The notes: a model not told the origin generated them from the sequence alone. Shown: positions 9,159-18,699, counted from the stretch's first letter. The stretch is 64,000 nucleotides of DNA from UBA11612 sp963662375 (GCA_963662375.2 CAXXRP010000010.1:124001-188000); one strand, 5' to 3'. Numbers and translations: made by a program.

Positions 9159-10511
9159 ATGCTTATCAAGAACAAACCTATGAATCGTCGTCGTGTTCTT
9201 CGCGGCGTGCTCGGTGGGGGCGCGGTGGCAGTATCGCTTCCGTTTTTTGACTGTTTTCTGAACAGTAATGGAACCGCACTTGCGGCAACAAATGCTCCGT
9301 TGCCGACACGATTTGGCACGTGGTTCTGGGGTCTTGGGATGAACGGTCCTGTCTTTATACCCAAGAAGGTCGGTGCTGATTTTGATCTGCCTGAAGAGAT
9401 TGCGCCTTTGAAGGATGTTAAGCAGCACATCAATTTATTTACGAACTTTAGCATTCCGACCGACGGCCGTGCGAACCTGTGTCACTATTCCGGTTGGGTG
9501 GCGCTGCGTTGCGGTTCTACACCGAGAGAGCGAAACGACCTTGCAAACGAGAGTTTGGATCTGCCGATTTCCAGAGCCATTGGCGCTGGAAGTCGCTTCC
9601 GGTTGCTCAATCTTTCTGCGACCGGCAATCCAAGGGACAGCTACAGTTTTCAAAGCAGCGACGCGATTAATCCCACGGAAATATCTGCGGTGGATGCATA
9701 CCGCAAAATTTTCGGTCCCGATTTTCAGGATCCCAATTCTCCGACCTTTACGCCGGATCCTCGTATGCTCGTTCGGAAAAGCGTGCTTTCGTCTGTCTTA
9801 GAAGAACAAAAAACATTAAATAATACGCTGGGTGCAAGCGACAAAGCGCGGCTTGACCAGTACTTCACATCGATCCGAGAGCTTGAAGGACGGCTTGAGG
9901 TGCAATTGCAGAAACCGCCGCCGGCACCGCTTTGTGTTGTGCCATCGGAAGTTCCAGGGGAGATTTCAGCAGGCCTCGATTATGAACGTGTCGAGGAGCG
10001 GCATCGGGCGATGACGGACCTTCTGGCGATGGCGCTAACCTGCAATCAAACCCGAGTATTCAATATGCTTTATTCAAATAGCGGCTCTAACTTGACCAAG
10101 AAGGGGACCGATCAAACCCATCACGCCATTACTCATGAAGAGCTGATTGACGAGCATCTTGGCTATCAGGTGAGGAGTTCATGGTATTTACGCGAGTCGA
10201 TGAAATCGTTCGCTTACTTTATTCAAACATTGGCCGGGCAACCAGAAGGCGATGGCTCGTTACTTGATCATTCGTTGATCTATGCGCATTCTGACAACGA
10301 ATTTGCCAAGACACACAACCTCGATGGCGCCCCGATGTTTACGGTCGGACGTGCGAGTGGTCGACTCAAGACCGGTTTACATATCGACGGAAAAGGCGAA
10401 ATAGCAACCCGGCTGGGTTATACCGTGCAACGAGTGATGGGACTGCCAATCGGTGAATGGGGCACAGCCTCTCTACGTACATCACGAGAAATCGGTGAAA
10501 TCCTCGTCTAA
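9159..10511 (+). CDS. DUF1552 protein, Tat-exported
   Basis: This 450-residue protein starts with a twin-arginine signal (MNRRRVLRGVLGGGAVAVSLPFF) and continues as a DUF1552 domain: RFGTWFWGLGM, a FDLPEEIAPLKDVKQHINLFTNF segment and the terminal REIGEILV shared with the second copy at 18700. ATG 9159 is chosen over the overlapping GTG at 9138 because AAGGAAGG sits 8 bases upstream; an internal ATG at 9180 is also possible. It is co-transcribed with the DUF1592 gene. The family is related to sulfatase/DUF1501-like folds, but no activity is established. The Tat signal suggests export of a folded, possibly metal-containing protein. Confidence 0.82.
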   Translation: MLIKNKPMNRRRVLRGVLGGGAVAVSLPFFDCFLNSNGTALAATNAPLPTRFGTWFWGLGMNGPVFIPKKVGADFDLPEEIAPLKDVKQHINLFTNFSIPTDGRANLCHYSGWVALRCGSTPRERNDLANESLDLPISRAIGAGSRFRLLNLSATGNPRDSYSFQSSDAINPTEISAVDAYRKIFGPDFQDPNSPTFTPDPRMLVRKSVLSSVLEEQKTLNNTLGASDKARLDQYFTSIRELEGRLEVQLQKPPPAPLCVVPSEVPGEISAGLDYERVEERHRAMTDLLAMALTCNQTRVFNMLYSNSGSNLTKKGTDQTHHAITHEELIDEHLGYQVRSSWYLRESMKSFAYFIQTLAGQPEGDGSLLDHSLIYAHSDNEFAKTHNLDGAPMFTVGRASGRLKTGLHIDGKGEIATRLGYTVQRVMGLPIGEWGTASLRTSREIGEILV

Positions 10512-10542
10512 AAGCTCCGAATAAAGGCATGCGCTGAACCAC

Positions 10543-11094
10543 ATGCGCACTTTTCTTATTTTACCCATCGTCGGGCTTCTGTTGAGCGCCTTTAACCCGG
10601 CGATGGCTGCTGCAGATATAAAAACCTCAGCAGAGCCTATTCCAAGTGCGGTGTTTATCGGGTCTTCTGACTGGGCCGGGCCAATCTATACAACGTCGGC
10701 CGGCATGACGCTCTATACGACTGCCATGGACGAGCGCAAGCCTGGTGTTTTTGGCTGCAGCGGCACCCGCAGCGAAAAGGGGAGAAGAGGGGGCGGATTC
10801 CCGCTGCCGAGGTATGAACACCGGCGAACGTGCATCCAGCGGTGGCTACCTTTTGCACCTGTTGCGGGGGTAGAGCCGATCGGTCGATGGACCATCCTCA
10901 CGCGCCCGAATGACCAGAAGCAGTGGGCTTTTGATGGAAAGCCAGTTTATATCTCCACCAGAGATAAAGCCCCAGGGGACGTCAATGGCACGATGGGCAC
11001 CTCGAGTGCATTCGGCGTGATCAAACGCTCTGGCCGATTTGTGCGAGGAATTGCGAGTAGAGTTAGAGAAAATGAGTTGATTTGCATGGTCTAG
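10543..11094 (+). CDS. Exported protein with COG4315-like repeats
   Basis: A 183-residue protein with a clear signal peptide (FLILPIVGLLLSAFNPAMA, cut near residue 23). The mature part carries two units like the secreted repeat PF03640/COG4315: AGMTLYTTAMDERKPGVFGC and, after CIQRWLPFAPVAG, GRWTILTRPNDQKQWAFDGKPVY. The region GTRSEKGRRGGGFPLPRYEHRR between them is unusually basic and may have drifted. It begins 31 bp after the DUF1552 gene on the same strand and probably belongs to that operon, making a three-gene exported cluster. The family has no known enzyme activity. Confidence 0.65.
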   Translation: MRTFLILPIVGLLLSAFNPAMAAADIKTSAEPIPSAVFIGSSDWAGPIYTTSAGMTLYTTAMDERKPGVFGCSGTRSEKGRRGGGFPLPRYEHRRTCIQRWLPFAPVAGVEPIGRWTILTRPNDQKQWAFDGKPVYISTRDKAPGDVNGTMGTSSAFGVIKRSGRFVRGIASRVRENELICMV

Positions 11095-11321
11095 CCTAGA
11101 AATGTAATTCTAGACTAGTGGTGTCAACGGCGGAGCAAAATTAGTCCACCCGGGCGGAGCAAAACTAGTCCACTTAACGTTATGCGGTACGCGGTGTTGG
11201 GGGGTTGTCCCGGTAGTCCATAGGAGGGACCCGCGCTGCTTCGTGTAGCGCTTGCGTTACGCGGAGCGAAGCAGCGTGGGAGGTTCCTGTGGGCCCACCG
11301 GGTCAACCATTGCACCGGCGG

Positions 11322-12092
11322 TTAAGCAGGTATTTTTGGGGATTTCCGCCGTTTTTGGCTTTGGTTGAGACGATAGCTCTCGCCGTTCATTTCCAGGATA
11401 TGGACATGGTGGGTGAGGCGGTCCAGCAAAGCCCCGGTCAGGCGTTCCGAGCCGAATATCTCCGTCCACTCATCGAACGGCAAGTTGGAGGTCACCAGGA
11501 TCGAGCCCCGCTCGTAGCGCTGGCTGAAGACTTCGAACAGCAGCTCGGCGCCGGTCTTCGAGAGCGGCACGAAGCCGAGTTCGTCGATGATCAGAAGGTG
11601 ATACTTTGCCAGTTGCTTCTGCAGGCGCAACAGGCGTTTTTCATCCCTGGCCTCCATCAGTTCATGAACCAGGGCAGCGGCCGTGAGGAAGCCGACGGAG
11701 AGCCCCTTTTGGCAGGCCGCCAGACCGAGACCGAGGGCGATATGGGTCTTGCCGGTTCCGCTGTTGCCGAGCGCGATGATATTCTCACGACGCTCGACGT
11801 ATTCGCATCGCGCCAACTCCAGAACCAGCATCTTGTTGAGCGATGCGATGGCCTTGAAGTCGAAGCTGTCGAGGCTTTTGACGGCGGGGAACCTGGCCTG
11901 TCTGATCCGCCGCTCGACCATGCGGCGCTCACGGTCGATCAGTTCCAACTCGGTCAGACGGACAAGATACCGCACATGGTCGGCGCCCTCGGTGGCGCAT
12001 TGGCGGGCCAGCTTGTCGTATTCGCGCAGGAACGTCGGCAGTTTCAGGGTCTTGAGGTGATGGGCCAGCAACACTTGCGGCGTATCGGTCAT
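11322..12092 (-). CDS. istB: IS21 transposition helper ATPase IstB (copy 1)
   Basis: A 256-residue AAA+ protein related to DnaA/DnaC. Walker A is GNSGTGKT at residues 109-116 and Walker B is LLIIDE near 167-171; a conserved NLPFDEW sensor region follows. The start is the ATG at 12092, which overlaps the istA stop by four bases (ATGA), implying translational coupling; a longer frame extending to 12212 lacks family similarity in its first 40 residues. IstB multimers guide target choice and activate IstA. The coding sequence is intact. Confidence 0.92.
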   Translation of the reverse strand: MTDTPQVLLAHHLKTLKLPTFLREYDKLARQCATEGADHVRYLVRLTELELIDRERRMVERRIRQARFPAVKSLDSFDFKAIASLNKMLVLELARCEYVERRENIIALGNSGTGKTHIALGLGLAACQKGLSVGFLTAAALVHELMEARDEKRLLRLQKQLAKYHLLIIDELGFVPLSKTGAELLFEVFSQRYERGSILVTSNLPFDEWTEIFGSERLTGALLDRLTHHVHILEMNGESYRLNQSQKRRKSPKIPA

Positions 12093-13603
12093 GACGCGCC
12101 TCCACCCAACAAGCTCATATAACTGGCGGCGGCCGTGGTCGCCACGTTGGCCCGAGGCAGGTAGGGATAGATATCCAGGTCGAGTTTGGGCGGGCGTCGC
12201 TCGATACGGCACAGCACAAGGTGTTTGACGGCGTCGTAGCCGATCGCACCCAGGCGCAGGGCGTCCTTCACCGCGCCGTGAAGCACCTCGAGATCGAAGG
12301 TCTCCACAAGCCGAAGGACCTGGACGTATTCCCGCTTGCCGGCCTTGCCCATGCGCGCCTCCAGGAGACGGCGCAGGGTTGGGAAGGCATCAGGCAGTTC
12401 CCATCCGGCTAGCGGCGCGGCCTGATCCAGGGCACCGATCTTGTGCTCCAGCAAAGGCAGGTAGTGGATCGGATCGAAGACCATATCTTCCCGGTCGTAG
12501 GAACGGGGGTGTCGGGCAATGATCCCGGCGCCGCAACCGATAACCACCTCGTGGACATAGCCACGGATCCAGACTTCCTGATGGCCGTAGGCGACGGGCA
12601 CGGAATAGTCATTCGTCCGGTAGCGCACCAGGGACAGCGAGTTGACCCGCGTGCCCTGCTTGTCGCACGCGTCGAACGGTGCCGGCAGTGGCCTCTTCAA
12701 CGCTTCGCGGTCACGCACAAACCGTTCGCCGATGCTCTCGCGGTGGCCGCGCAGGACGTTGCCTTGCCGGTTGCGGCATTGCTCTTCCAGGTGGCCATTG
12801 AAGGCGTCCCAGCTCGCGAACCGGGGAAGCGGCGTCATGAAGTTCCGCCGGGCATAGCCGACCACCCCCTCCACATTGCCTTTGTCGTTACCCTTGCCGG
12901 GACGGCCGTAGCGGTCCTCGAAGAGGTAATGGGACTGCAGCCCGCTGAACGCCCGCGTTCGTTGCCGCGTGCCATCTGACAAGATGCGCGACACCAGACA
13001 CTTGTCGTTGTCGTAAAGAATCGATTGGGGAACGCCGCCGAAAAAAACAAAGGCTCTGTTGTGCCCGTCCAGCCAGGCCTCCGTCGTCGCCGCCGGGTAG
13101 GCCGCAACGAAGCAGGCATCGCTGTGGGGAAGTGTCATGACGAAAAAATGCGCCCGATACTTGACGCCGGCGATGATCGCATCCGCCTCGCCAAAGTCCG
13201 CTTGAGCATGGCCCGGAGGATGTGACAACGGCACAAACATCTCACGCCGACGAAGGCGCCGTTCCCGAACGTAATCCTTCACGATGGTCTCTTTGCCCGT
13301 GAAGCCATGTTCGTCGCGAAGGCGCTCGAAGATACGCTTCGCCGTGTGGTTCTGCTTACGGTGAACCGTTCGGTCCTCCTCCAGAATACGGTCGATGATA
13401 TCCGTGAAGGGGGCCAGTTTCGGGCGTTTCGGTGGCTGGCGTCGCCGATATCCCGGCGGTTCCGAATGCCGCAGCATCTTCCTCACCGTCTCGCGCGCAA
13501 TGCCAAACCGACTTGCCGCCTCTCGCTGGCTCAGACCATCAACATGGCAGGCCAGCCGAACGCGCAGATATAGGTCCACGGTGTACATCCTCCCGCCTTC
13601 CAT
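12089..13603 (-). CDS. istA: IS21 transposase IstA (copy 1)
   Basis: A 504-residue retroviral-integrase-type transposase. The N-terminal helix-turn-helix is LSQREAASRFGIARETVRKML; the DDE core has the first Asp in HAQADFGEADAII, the second in ILYDNDKCLV and the Glu in DKGNVEGVVGYARRNF. The C-terminal beta-barrel region and basic end follow. It differs from copy 2 by one visible residue (Asn in HRKQNHTAKR instead of His). GGAGG-like bases precede the ATG. It is the first gene of the istAB pair and is intact. Confidence 0.92.
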   Translation of the reverse strand: MEGGRMYTVDLYLRVRLACHVDGLSQREAASRFGIARETVRKMLRHSEPPGYRRRQPPKRPKLAPFTDIIDRILEEDRTVHRKQNHTAKRIFERLRDEHGFTGKETIVKDYVRERRLRRREMFVPLSHPPGHAQADFGEADAIIAGVKYRAHFFVMTLPHSDACFVAAYPAATTEAWLDGHNRAFVFFGGVPQSILYDNDKCLVSRILSDGTRQRTRAFSGLQSHYLFEDRYGRPGKGNDKGNVEGVVGYARRNFMTPLPRFASWDAFNGHLEEQCRNRQGNVLRGHRESIGERFVRDREALKRPLPAPFDACDKQGTRVNSLSLVRYRTNDYSVPVAYGHQEVWIRGYVHEVVIGCGAGIIARHPRSYDREDMVFDPIHYLPLLEHKIGALDQAAPLAGWELPDAFPTLRRLLEARMGKAGKREYVQVLRLVETFDLEVLHGAVKDALRLGAIGYDAVKHLVLCRIERRPPKLDLDIYPYLPRANVATTAAASYMSLLGGGAS

Positions 13604-13912
13604 CTCAAAAAAGATCGAAGGCTACAGGTGGCAGAGTTTTACTCCGCCCGCGGCTGGGAAATCCCGCCGCTTCCGTGGACTAATTTGTCACCGCCGTTCT
13701 CAAGTGGAGATAACCTCATTGATTTGAGCTACTTAGCGTATCGTTATGACATTATTGTAACAGTTTTTATGTAGCGCCTATCGGTGGATCTGTTTTTCCA
13801 CTCGAGCTAGCCATTGAAAGCCTAATCGTATATCCTCACTGGGCATTTTGATTTGGGGGCGGGGGGCGTGATCGATGTGGTCGATGCGCGTCCCCTGTTG
13901 GGGGATAATAGT

Positions 13913-16750
13913 ATGACGAACAGGACTGTATTACTTGCGGCGTTAATGACGAGCGCGAGCATTTTGGCTTTACCCAACCTGGCAATGGGTCAAGAAGAAC
14001 AGCAGCAGGCTCAAACCGAGATCGAGGCTGTCGTTGTTACCGGTTCTCGCATTATATCAGGCGGGTTCGAGGCTCCAACACCTGTGACCGTCGCCCCAAT
14101 GGCAGCACTTGCGCTGACCACACCAACCAACGTGTTAGATGCCCTCCAAGAGATGCCGCAGTTCCGGGGCGGGCGGAGCTTCAGTTCCGGAAGCAAGGCC
14201 GGTATCGGGTCTGGGCGTGGGCAGTTCCTTAACCTTCGCGGTTTGGGCTCTACCCGCAACATTCTGTTGCTTGATGGCATTCGCATGGCGCCGACGACCT
14301 TTGGCGGAAATGTCAACTCCCAGATTGTTCCGCAGATGCTCTTGAGCCGTGTCGAAGTGGTGACTGCCGGCGCCTCGGCGGTCTACGGGTCAGATGCAAT
14401 CTCTGGCGCCATAAACTATGTTCTTGATCATGATTTCACTGGCACAAAAGTTGAGGCTTCCATGGGCCTCTCCAAATATGGAGACTCTTTCAATTACCGC
14501 CTCGGTGCAGCGGGCGGCTACGAGTTTGCCGATGGTAAGGGCCATTTGCTATTCAGCGTAGAGCGCTTTGAAACCACCGGCATCGAGATGCAAGACAGGC
14601 CGCTTCAAGGTACGATTTCGCATACCGTGGCTGGACGCATACCGGGTGGCCCCAGGCAGGGCACTACAGAGAATCCCTACATCATCTATAACGGTACCAC
14701 GTGGAATATCCTTAGCGAAGGCGGTCACATTGCCTTTGGCCCCTTGGCCGGCACTTTTTTTTCCGGTTTTAAGACTTCGCGGCCGTTTGTTAAGGGCAAT
14801 CCGACAGGGAACAGTTCTGTTTCCGTCGGTGGAGACGGCGTAGCCCTTCAGATCAACCAAACAATCTCTGAAGATGCAGACACCACTACAGCGTTCGCTC
14901 GATGGGAATTCGGTAGTAATGACAACATCAATTTCCATGTGCAGGGCCTCTACTCACTCGCCAACGTGGATGTCACGGGGGGTTATAATTACTTCGATTT
15001 CGCCCATAAGATTTATAGCGGTAATCCGTTCCTACCGGTCGATATACAAGCGCAGATGACGGCTGGAGGCATAGGAACGCTGTTTGTTAACAAGTATATA
15101 ACGGATTCTCCACTGTCTCCGGGGAGGGACGACACCGATCACTACACCGTTATAGCGGGGGTTGACGGCGAGAACGATGTGTTCGGCAGTCCATTTAGTT
15201 GGAACTTTACATTAATGCGCGGATGGACTCACCAATTAGCCGAAGAAATTGATACTCCGGAAGAGAGACCGCTTCATGCTGCCGTGGATGCGGTGATTGA
15301 TCCAGCTACAGGCAAAATCGTCTGCAATGTAACACTCACCAATCCTAGCCTGTACCCGGGGTGTATTCCTTTTAATTTTCTTGGGCCGTTGCAAGCTTCA
15401 CAAGAATCGGTCAACTGGGTGCACGGGACGTCGAGATATGACACCTATACAGCATTGAACTCAGTCCATTTGAGTGTTGCAGGAGATACATTCTCACTTG
15501 GAGAGGCTGACCCCGTCTCGATAGCGTTCGGTGGGGAATGGCGCTGGCAGGATCTCAGTGTGACAAGCAATTCCGATCCGGCCGTCGCTCGTGGTAACGA
15601 GGGGCTGCGCAGTATCTCTGCGACAGCACCTCGGTTTTGGTTGGCTAATAGGTCCAGCGCTGAGGCTAAACTCAACGTGAAGGAAATATTTGGCGAGATT
15701 AACGTGCCCTTAGTCAGGGACGAGCTATTTTTCCAAGCTTTAGATGTGAACGGCGCGATAAGATTGACCGATTACAGCACGAGTGGCACGGTCACGACCT
15801 GGAAATTCGGTGGTATTTGGCGAGCCGCTGACTCCTTTTTGATTAGGGCGACGCACTCAAAGGACATTAGGGCGCCCTCTCTGTTTGACTTGGGCTCTAG
15901 CAAGACCGCTGGGCGGTCAACTCTCAACGATCCGCTTACTGGTTTTGCTGCTGTGGTGCTTACAGAGGGCGGCGGCAATCCGCTTCTACTGCCCGAGGAG
16001 GCCAAGACGCTGAGCGTAGGTGTCGTGCTTAGACCGGAGTTCATTCCCGGCTTAAGCGTCGCCATCGACTATTACGATGTCGATCTCACGGGGGCAATTT
16101 CCGGGGTGGGAGTTTCGTCCATCGTAGATCAGTGCTTCATTAGTGGCGGTATAGATCCCATTTGTAAATCTATTGACCGCCCTCTTGGCCCCACCAACAC
16201 CACTACGGCGAATTTTCCCACTCTTATACGTACTGGCCTGGTAAACACCTCGTTCATTAGTACGTCGGGGCTTGATATTGAGGTGGCGTACAGCACAGAC
16301 TTCCAAGGTGGCACACTTACCGCTCGGTCATTGATAACTTACATAGACAAATATAATACACGAGCAAGCACTCTAGTACCTATCACCGAACAGGTTGGAC
16401 ATAATACTACTCCTAAAATCAGGGCGACCGTATCGGCCACTTATACCAACGGCCCATACTCTCTATTTTTCCAAGAGAGAATCATCGGGGGGGTTACACG
16501 CGGAACTGGACCGCCCCTTCAAGTTTACGCTACGCCGGCCATACCGGCTCAACTCTATTCGGATTTGACTTTGGGCTACGATTTGGAGCTGGATAAAGGA
16601 ACCGTCAACTTTTTCACAAGTATCAAAAATATATTTGACAATAGGCCGCCGCTGGCACCAGGCACCGTGCCGAGGTTCAATTTCCCGACGTTGGGTGGGT
16701 ACGATATCATTGGCACGACCGTCACACTCGGCATGCGGGCTCGTTTCTAA
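13913..16750 (+). CDS. TonB-dependent outer-membrane receptor
   Basis: A 945-residue receptor of the length usual for nutrient-uptake types. The ATG at 13913 is followed by a signal peptide (LLAALMTSASILALPNLAMG) and precedes a TonB-box-like EIEAVVVTGSRI. The plug domain contains the NVLDALQEMPQF and LNLRGLGSTRNILLLDGIR motifs, and a long beta-barrel ends with the aromatic ARF terminus required for outer-membrane assembly. GGGGGAT precedes the start; an upstream in-frame start at 13853 adds residues that are not signal-like. Substrate is unknown; neighbours are DUF1592/DUF1552 export genes. The frame is intact and is followed by a 15-bp inverted repeat. Confidence 0.92.
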   Translation: MTNRTVLLAALMTSASILALPNLAMGQEEQQQAQTEIEAVVVTGSRIISGGFEAPTPVTVAPMAALALTTPTNVLDALQEMPQFRGGRSFSSGSKAGIGSGRGQFLNLRGLGSTRNILLLDGIRMAPTTFGGNVNSQIVPQMLLSRVEVVTAGASAVYGSDAISGAINYVLDHDFTGTKVEASMGLSKYGDSFNYRLGAAGGYEFADGKGHLLFSVERFETTGIEMQDRPLQGTISHTVAGRIPGGPRQGTTENPYIIYNGTTWNILSEGGHIAFGPLAGTFFSGFKTSRPFVKGNPTGNSSVSVGGDGVALQINQTISEDADTTTAFARWEFGSNDNINFHVQGLYSLANVDVTGGYNYFDFAHKIYSGNPFLPVDIQAQMTAGGIGTLFVNKYITDSPLSPGRDDTDHYTVIAGVDGENDVFGSPFSWNFTLMRGWTHQLAEEIDTPEERPLHAAVDAVIDPATGKIVCNVTLTNPSLYPGCIPFNFLGPLQASQESVNWVHGTSRYDTYTALNSVHLSVAGDTFSLGEADPVSIAFGGEWRWQDLSVTSNSDPAVARGNEGLRSISATAPRFWLANRSSAEAKLNVKEIFGEINVPLVRDELFFQALDVNGAIRLTDYSTSGTVTTWKFGGIWRAADSFLIRATHSKDIRAPSLFDLGSSKTAGRSTLNDPLTGFAAVVLTEGGGNPLLLPEEAKTLSVGVVLRPEFIPGLSVAIDYYDVDLTGAISGVGVSSIVDQCFISGGIDPICKSIDRPLGPTNTTTANFPTLIRTGLVNTSFISTSGLDIEVAYSTDFQGGTLTARSLITYIDKYNTRASTLVPITEQVGHNTTPKIRATVSATYTNGPYSLFFQERIIGGVTRGTGPPLQVYATPAIPAQLYSDLTLGYDLELDKGTVNFFTSIKNIFDNRPPLAPGTVPRFNFPTLGGYDIIGTTVTLGMRARF

Positions 16751-16768
16751 GTTGGTTTAGGCGATCAA

Positions 16769-16810
16769 GTTGAGCGAAAGCAGAGCACCTGAGCGCTGCT
16801 TTCGCTCAAC
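16769..16810 (+). terminator. Strong inverted repeat after the TonB receptor gene
   Basis: Fifteen-base arms (GTTGAGCGAAAGCAG and its exact complement) are separated by a 12-base loop, starting 19 bp after the receptor stop codon. There is no following U run, so it could be a factor-dependent terminator or an mRNA 3'-end stabiliser. Confidence 0.55.
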
Positions 16811-16869
16811 GCCTGTTAGGATCATCAATCGCAGGCGATGACGGCTAGAGGCGCTGCGAAAAGGACGGG

Positions 16870-17049
16870 TTGCCGGCGCAGAAAAGTCCCGGCACCCGCG
16901 CTGCGATCGTCGAGACGGCGATAAAGGGTATAGTAAAATACGGCTACGCCTCGATGCCGCCGCCGCGCGTTGCGGAAGCGGCTGGCGTGTCACGCGGTGC
17001 CATGATGCACCATTTTTCTAACCGTCTGACAGTGATACCAAACCTGTAA
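16870..17049 (+). pseudogene. TetR-family regulator, N-terminal fragment
   Basis: One frame gives a typical TetR DNA-binding domain: TRAAIVETAIKGIVKYGYAS, then RVAEAAGVSRGAMMHHFSNR. The helix-turn-helix is complete but the ligand-binding domain is missing, because from about 17025 the sequence changes to the end of an IS3-like element. No good ATG exists in the frame; TTG at 16870 is the only start after the upstream stop, and a neighbouring frame supplies the expected ALRKGRVAGAEKSR lead-in, so a frameshift may also be present. It probably controlled the neighbouring receptor or another lost gene. Confidence 0.6.
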
Positions 17050-17059
17050 AGCCCCAAAG

Positions 17060-17189
17060 TTATGGGCCAATTTCTGATAGAGTTTCTGGGACTGGCGGTC
17101 GCATATTGAGGGCCTGATGCGGTCGGATCTGGTTATATTGTTTCAGCCATGTACCGATGACGATTTGGGCCTGTTTAAGGGTTGAGAAC
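17060..17189 (-). pseudogene. IS3-family (or IS481) transposase, last ~42 residues
   Basis: Reading leftward from the IS6 copy C border gives LKQAQIVIGTWLKQYNQIRPHQALNMRPPVPE and a stop at 17060-17062, the well-known C-terminus of IS3/IS481-type integrase-like transposases. The catalytic core is missing, removed at the IS6 tip. The element end lies near 17030 where the TetR fragment begins. So an IS3-like element first disrupted the TetR gene, then IS6 truncated the IS3. Confidence 0.65.
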
Positions 17190-17988
17190 GGTATTGTCAG
17201 AGGAAAGCTAACTGGTCTGCAAAGACCATGATGTAGATATCCTCAAGACGCAAGTTGTCGCCACTCAGCCAACGCATCTGAACGATAGAGCTTGAAAACT
17301 TAGCGGCTGTTGAGATCACGTTCCTGGTTGAAGTGGTTATGGACTGAAGCGTGGGTCGAAGCGAATTTCTGAAGCGATTTAAAACTTCTGAATCTCGCCA
17401 TCGCTCGCTCTCGTCGTCGGAACGGCTGATGTGAGTTTTCGGCTCGATTGTTGAGCCACCTCCCCGTCTCCTGACGGACTTCGTTGCCGATCTCTCTCAT
17501 CGCTGCGCGGTATGAGCGGAGCCGGTCCGTTACTATGATTTTTGGGCCGCCATATCGCTTCATCGCCTTCCTTAAAAATATAAGCGCTGCCTTGTGATTT
17601 CGTCTCTTTGTGACGAATGCCTCAAGCACCTCGCCTTCGTGATCGACGGCCCGCCAGAGGTAGTGCACTTCGCCATTGATCCGCACGAACACCTCATCCA
17701 GATGCCAACGCCATTGCGGCCCACCCCGCATCTGTGTAGAGCGCTTCTTCTGGATTTCAGCCGCGAACGTAGGGCCAAACCGATTCCACCAAGCCCGCAC
17801 TGTCTCGTGGCAAATATCGATCCCTCGTTCATGGAGCAAGTCTTCGACCTGTCTTAGCGAGAGCGGAAATCGCACATACATCATCACCGCAAGGCGGATG
17901 ATCTCCGGCGAAGTCTTGAAATATCGGAAGGGCTCTTTCATCCGAAGACGCTATGAGACGTTCTTCACCAACTCAAGCCCGTTTCCTC
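17190..17988 (-). mobile_element. IS6-family insertion sequence, copy C (right tip lost)
   Basis: The left repeat (GGTATTGTCAGAGGAAAG) is present, but on the right similarity stops at CGTTTCCTC, losing the last ~11 bases including the GACAATGCC tip. Without that end the element should be immobile on its own. The sequence then changes to the fragment of another gene. Confidence 0.8.
17300..17941 (-). pseudogene. IS6-family transposase (copy C), prematurely stopped
   Basis: The frame gives 213 residues instead of 232: a CAA codon in the NSRQVF stretch has become TAA, removing the C-terminal 19 residues, although the remaining sequence (VFKLYRSDALAEWRQLAS) is still readable downstream of the stop. 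The catalytic residues (D82 in WHLDEV, D139 in VTDRLRSY, E168 in NRAENSHQ) are kept, so some activity cannot be excluded. The N-terminus reads MKEPF rather than MSNPF. With the missing right tip, this copy looks like a decaying element. Confidence 0.75.
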
Positions 17989-17990
17989 AT

Positions 17991-18281
17991 AACAGCTTCG
18001 GCTTGGGCCGCAACGTACCACTGTTCCCGGGAAGTTCGTCGGACATGTTGTTGGCGTTCCTGCCGGACGAGAAAGAAATGTTGGAGTTGCGCGTACCCTA
18101 TCCCATGGGTTTTTACACCCGCGGTATCGATGGGCGCATCGATAATCCCAAGATCGGCTGGAAAGGGTGCGGCCTTTGGGCGACGTGTTCCAATCAACCG
18201 CCGTGGCATTTGGAAGGCGGCGAGGGCGAGAGCCTGAAGATGATAAAATTTCAGCTGCGTCCCGATCCTTTGGCGCACTAG
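17991..18281 (+). pseudogene. C-terminal fragment of an exported carboxypeptidase-regulatory-like protein (tentative)
   Basis: From the IS6 border the frame continues NSFGLGRNVPLFPGSSSDMLLAFLPDEK and LRVPYPMGFYTRGIDGRID, then GWKGCGLWATCSNQPPWHLEGG and ends QLRPDPLAH. This resembles the conserved C-terminus of large exported proteins with carboxypeptidase-regulatory-like domains; I recognise the pattern but not a specific name. The N-terminal part is lost at the IS6 tip. It lies upstream of the second DUF1552 gene on the same strand and may once have been part of that operon. Confidence 0.5.
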
Positions 18282-18699
18282 GCTTTACAAAGCTAAGAAC
18301 AAGAGTAAAACGGTTCTCCTTACGTGGAGAGGGCCGTGTTATGACGAGAAACTTTGGTAGCTGAGGTGCTCAATGCGGGTCCGCGCCCAGGCTGAAATTC
18401 GGCAGTGCCGGTAGACATATTGAGGTGTCATGTAGCTGACCCTGACGCGCAAACCCGAGAATCGAGGGAAAACAGCCTATTTTTATGAAATAATTGGGGT
18501 GAGATTCGAGGGATGCCCTTAGAATCACAAGAACCGTTCTAGCCGAAAGGCATATATTTAAGGTAGTATGGGTTATTGTAACCCGGATTAGGTTCGGCTC
18601 GCGCCGACCTTATTGGCTTCGGACGTGGAGGCCGGCGTAAATGAGGTGGCAGGTGCGCCGCAGAATGCCGTGCGAAATTTGGATTAGTAGGAGAACGCT
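18282..18699 (+). other. Intergenic region upstream of second DUF1552 gene
   Basis: No protein-coding similarity is seen in these ~418 bases. The stretch TGGGTTATTGTAACCCGG at about 18569-18586 forms a small palindrome and may be part of a regulatory site. A ribosome binding site (AGTAGGAGAACGCT) lies just before the gene at 18700. Confidence 0.35.

Larger units (their letters stand above)
11122..13702 (-). mobile_element. IS21-family element, copy 1, with 5-bp target duplication
   Basis: The 2581-bp element has ends TGTCAACGGCGG (left) and TGAGAACGGCGG (reversed right), each followed by a CAAAATTAGTCCAC-type motif; the left motif is repeated about 22 bp inward, as in the multiple terminal sites of IS21. 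The flanks are AGTGG at 11117-11121 and AGTGG at 13703-13707, a perfect 5-bp duplication. It contains istB and istA on the minus strand. A GC-rich inverted repeat (11231-11281) lies between istB and the left end. The duplication shows this copy arrived by simple transposition. Confidence 0.92.

Noticed and set aside
11289..12122. Long + strand frame opposite istB (and its repeat at 24731-25564)
   Set aside because: It is the antisense shadow of a GC-rich, well-conserved ATPase gene and has no family resemblance.
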